DNA from: Pezicula radicicola
Taxonomy: Eukaryota > Ascomycota > Leotiomycetes > Helotiales > Dermateaceae
Reading direction: 5' to 3'
DNA: 64,000 nt
Assembly (NCBI GenBank): GCA_003008705.1
Contig: PDUO01000011.1
Location: 1,045,956-1,109,955 of the forward strand
Below are positions 61,646 through 64,000 of the stretch, in pieces; position 1 is the stretch's first letter; each line of letters opens with the position of its first letter. The position numbers and the translations under genes are program-made. The notes under the pieces were generated by a model that was given only the letters and a program-made list of their open reading frames with translations, did not search any database and was not told where the DNA came from.

Positions 61646-62454
61646 TACAGCCGGCCTGCGTATGATAAATGAGCATTCAGTCCTGATTGAAAAGAGCGGT
61701 GTCCAGGATTGAATTTGACGACTTGAACGTGACAGAATTCCGCACAGCAAACGGCAACGCGCAGATCGCCAGCAAACTGAGCCAGTCACCCCTCCATGCG
61801 GTTCATCTTATCCAGCCAAGGCGGATGACTCAAGACGCGTCAAACGGAAAGAGCTGTTGTGTATGGAGTAGGAAGAGAAATAGGTAGGGAAAGAGGAAAG
61901 GGAAATCACCTTGACTGCAAGCGCGCCAACACTCTCTACTAGGTCCTGTATTGAATAAGTGTGCACCTTGATTCGCATCCTCCGCTGTCTCAGAAACAAA
62001 TTGGTTGCTTGCCTAGGTAGCTATGTTCCAATGTCTTGAGGCCTGTGTACTGTAGATGGGGAAGACAAAACCCAGTGTCCAGCGGGGAAGCACGAGCGCA
62101 TACCCGAGACGATCTGGTGGAACGGTTATGCTGTTGTCCTAGGAGATTATGTACAGTATTGTAGGCGAAATTAAAGGAAGTAAGAAAGACCTCCTTACAT
62201 GAGAGTCCCGAGAGGGTACGAAGGTACGGAGGGTGTTGTTTAACAATCAAAATGAGGTCTTGACGCGTTGGCGCACTGTTTAAATAGATTCGCGGGCCAG
62301 CTTCGGCGTGTCGAGTAGGCCTGATTATTGTAAGGCACTAAGTATTTTTATCGCGATCTTCCAGTCGCTACTAATTTACCTTAAGGTAGGTAGTTCACTG
62401 AGCATTGCGCGCGCAGCTTCAGCACGCACATTAACAACTCACAAGTATTTCGCG
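61646..62454. other. Divergent promoter region of the coiled-coil gene and RVB2
   Basis: No gene recognised. The ACCTTAAGGTAGGTAG word at about 62379-62394 is the kind of short repeat common in this genome. Confidence 0.5.
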
Positions 62455-63974
<1,520 letters not shown>

Positions 63975-64000
63975 TCATGCTCTTCGAGCGGCAGGAACGG

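Overview
The window looks like nuclear DNA of a filamentous ascomycete, probably a leotiomycete close to the Sclerotiniaceae or Helotiales. Most genes carry short introns (about 50-100 bp, GTRNGT...YAG) on both strands, and the set includes cofilin, mitochondrial HSP60, NOP2, a Get5-like protein and a RuvB-like 2 helicase. The spacers contain the GGTAGGTA/TACCTACC runs often seen in leotiomycetes. The species placement is inference. I built the exon models by hand: donors and acceptors were read from the sequence, and reading frames were checked to stay open and sum to whole codons.

Layout. 1-14 kb is accessory: a 5'-complete, 3'-truncated protease-like/ankyrin protein, a tail-anchored protein of unknown role, a bestrophin-like channel with an unresolved N-terminus, a spliced C2H2 zinc-finger gene made of very short exons, a cytochrome P450 and an FAD-dependent amine oxidase. 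15-28.7 kb holds a DUF3237-like protein, a 950-residue membrane-anchored amidohydrolase, and conserved housekeeping genes: NOP2, a Get5-like ubiquitin-domain protein, cofilin, a HIT-family hydrolase and HSP60 with a heat-shock element. 28.7-32.2 kb has no gene I can support.

32-50 kb is the most unusual part. After a 714-residue acidic nuclear-type protein with short tandem repeats, there are seven small genes (149-241 residues) that share one plan: an N-terminal Myb/SANT-like helical domain of about 50 residues, then a Lys/Ser/Pro-rich or acidic tail. Six lie on the minus strand and share a phase-0 intron at the same point of the domain, just before a V/I-[D/N]-[F/W/Y/M] motif. The seventh, at the far edge, is on the plus strand with a different intron. 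A BTB gene sits inside the array. The spacers and one intron carry a degenerate GTGACT/AGTCAC-type repeat. I read this as a locally expanded, fast-diverging family of chromatin or transcription proteins.

51-58 kb is a divergent pair: an allantoate-permease-type MFS transporter and a 1,333-residue 5-oxoprolinase/hydantoinase-family enzyme. Their shared 0.7-kb promoter contains GATA sites, which suggests nitrogen-regulated uptake and hydrolysis of a lactam or ureide. 58.7-64 kb holds a long coiled-coil protein with an RS-like head, and RVB2.
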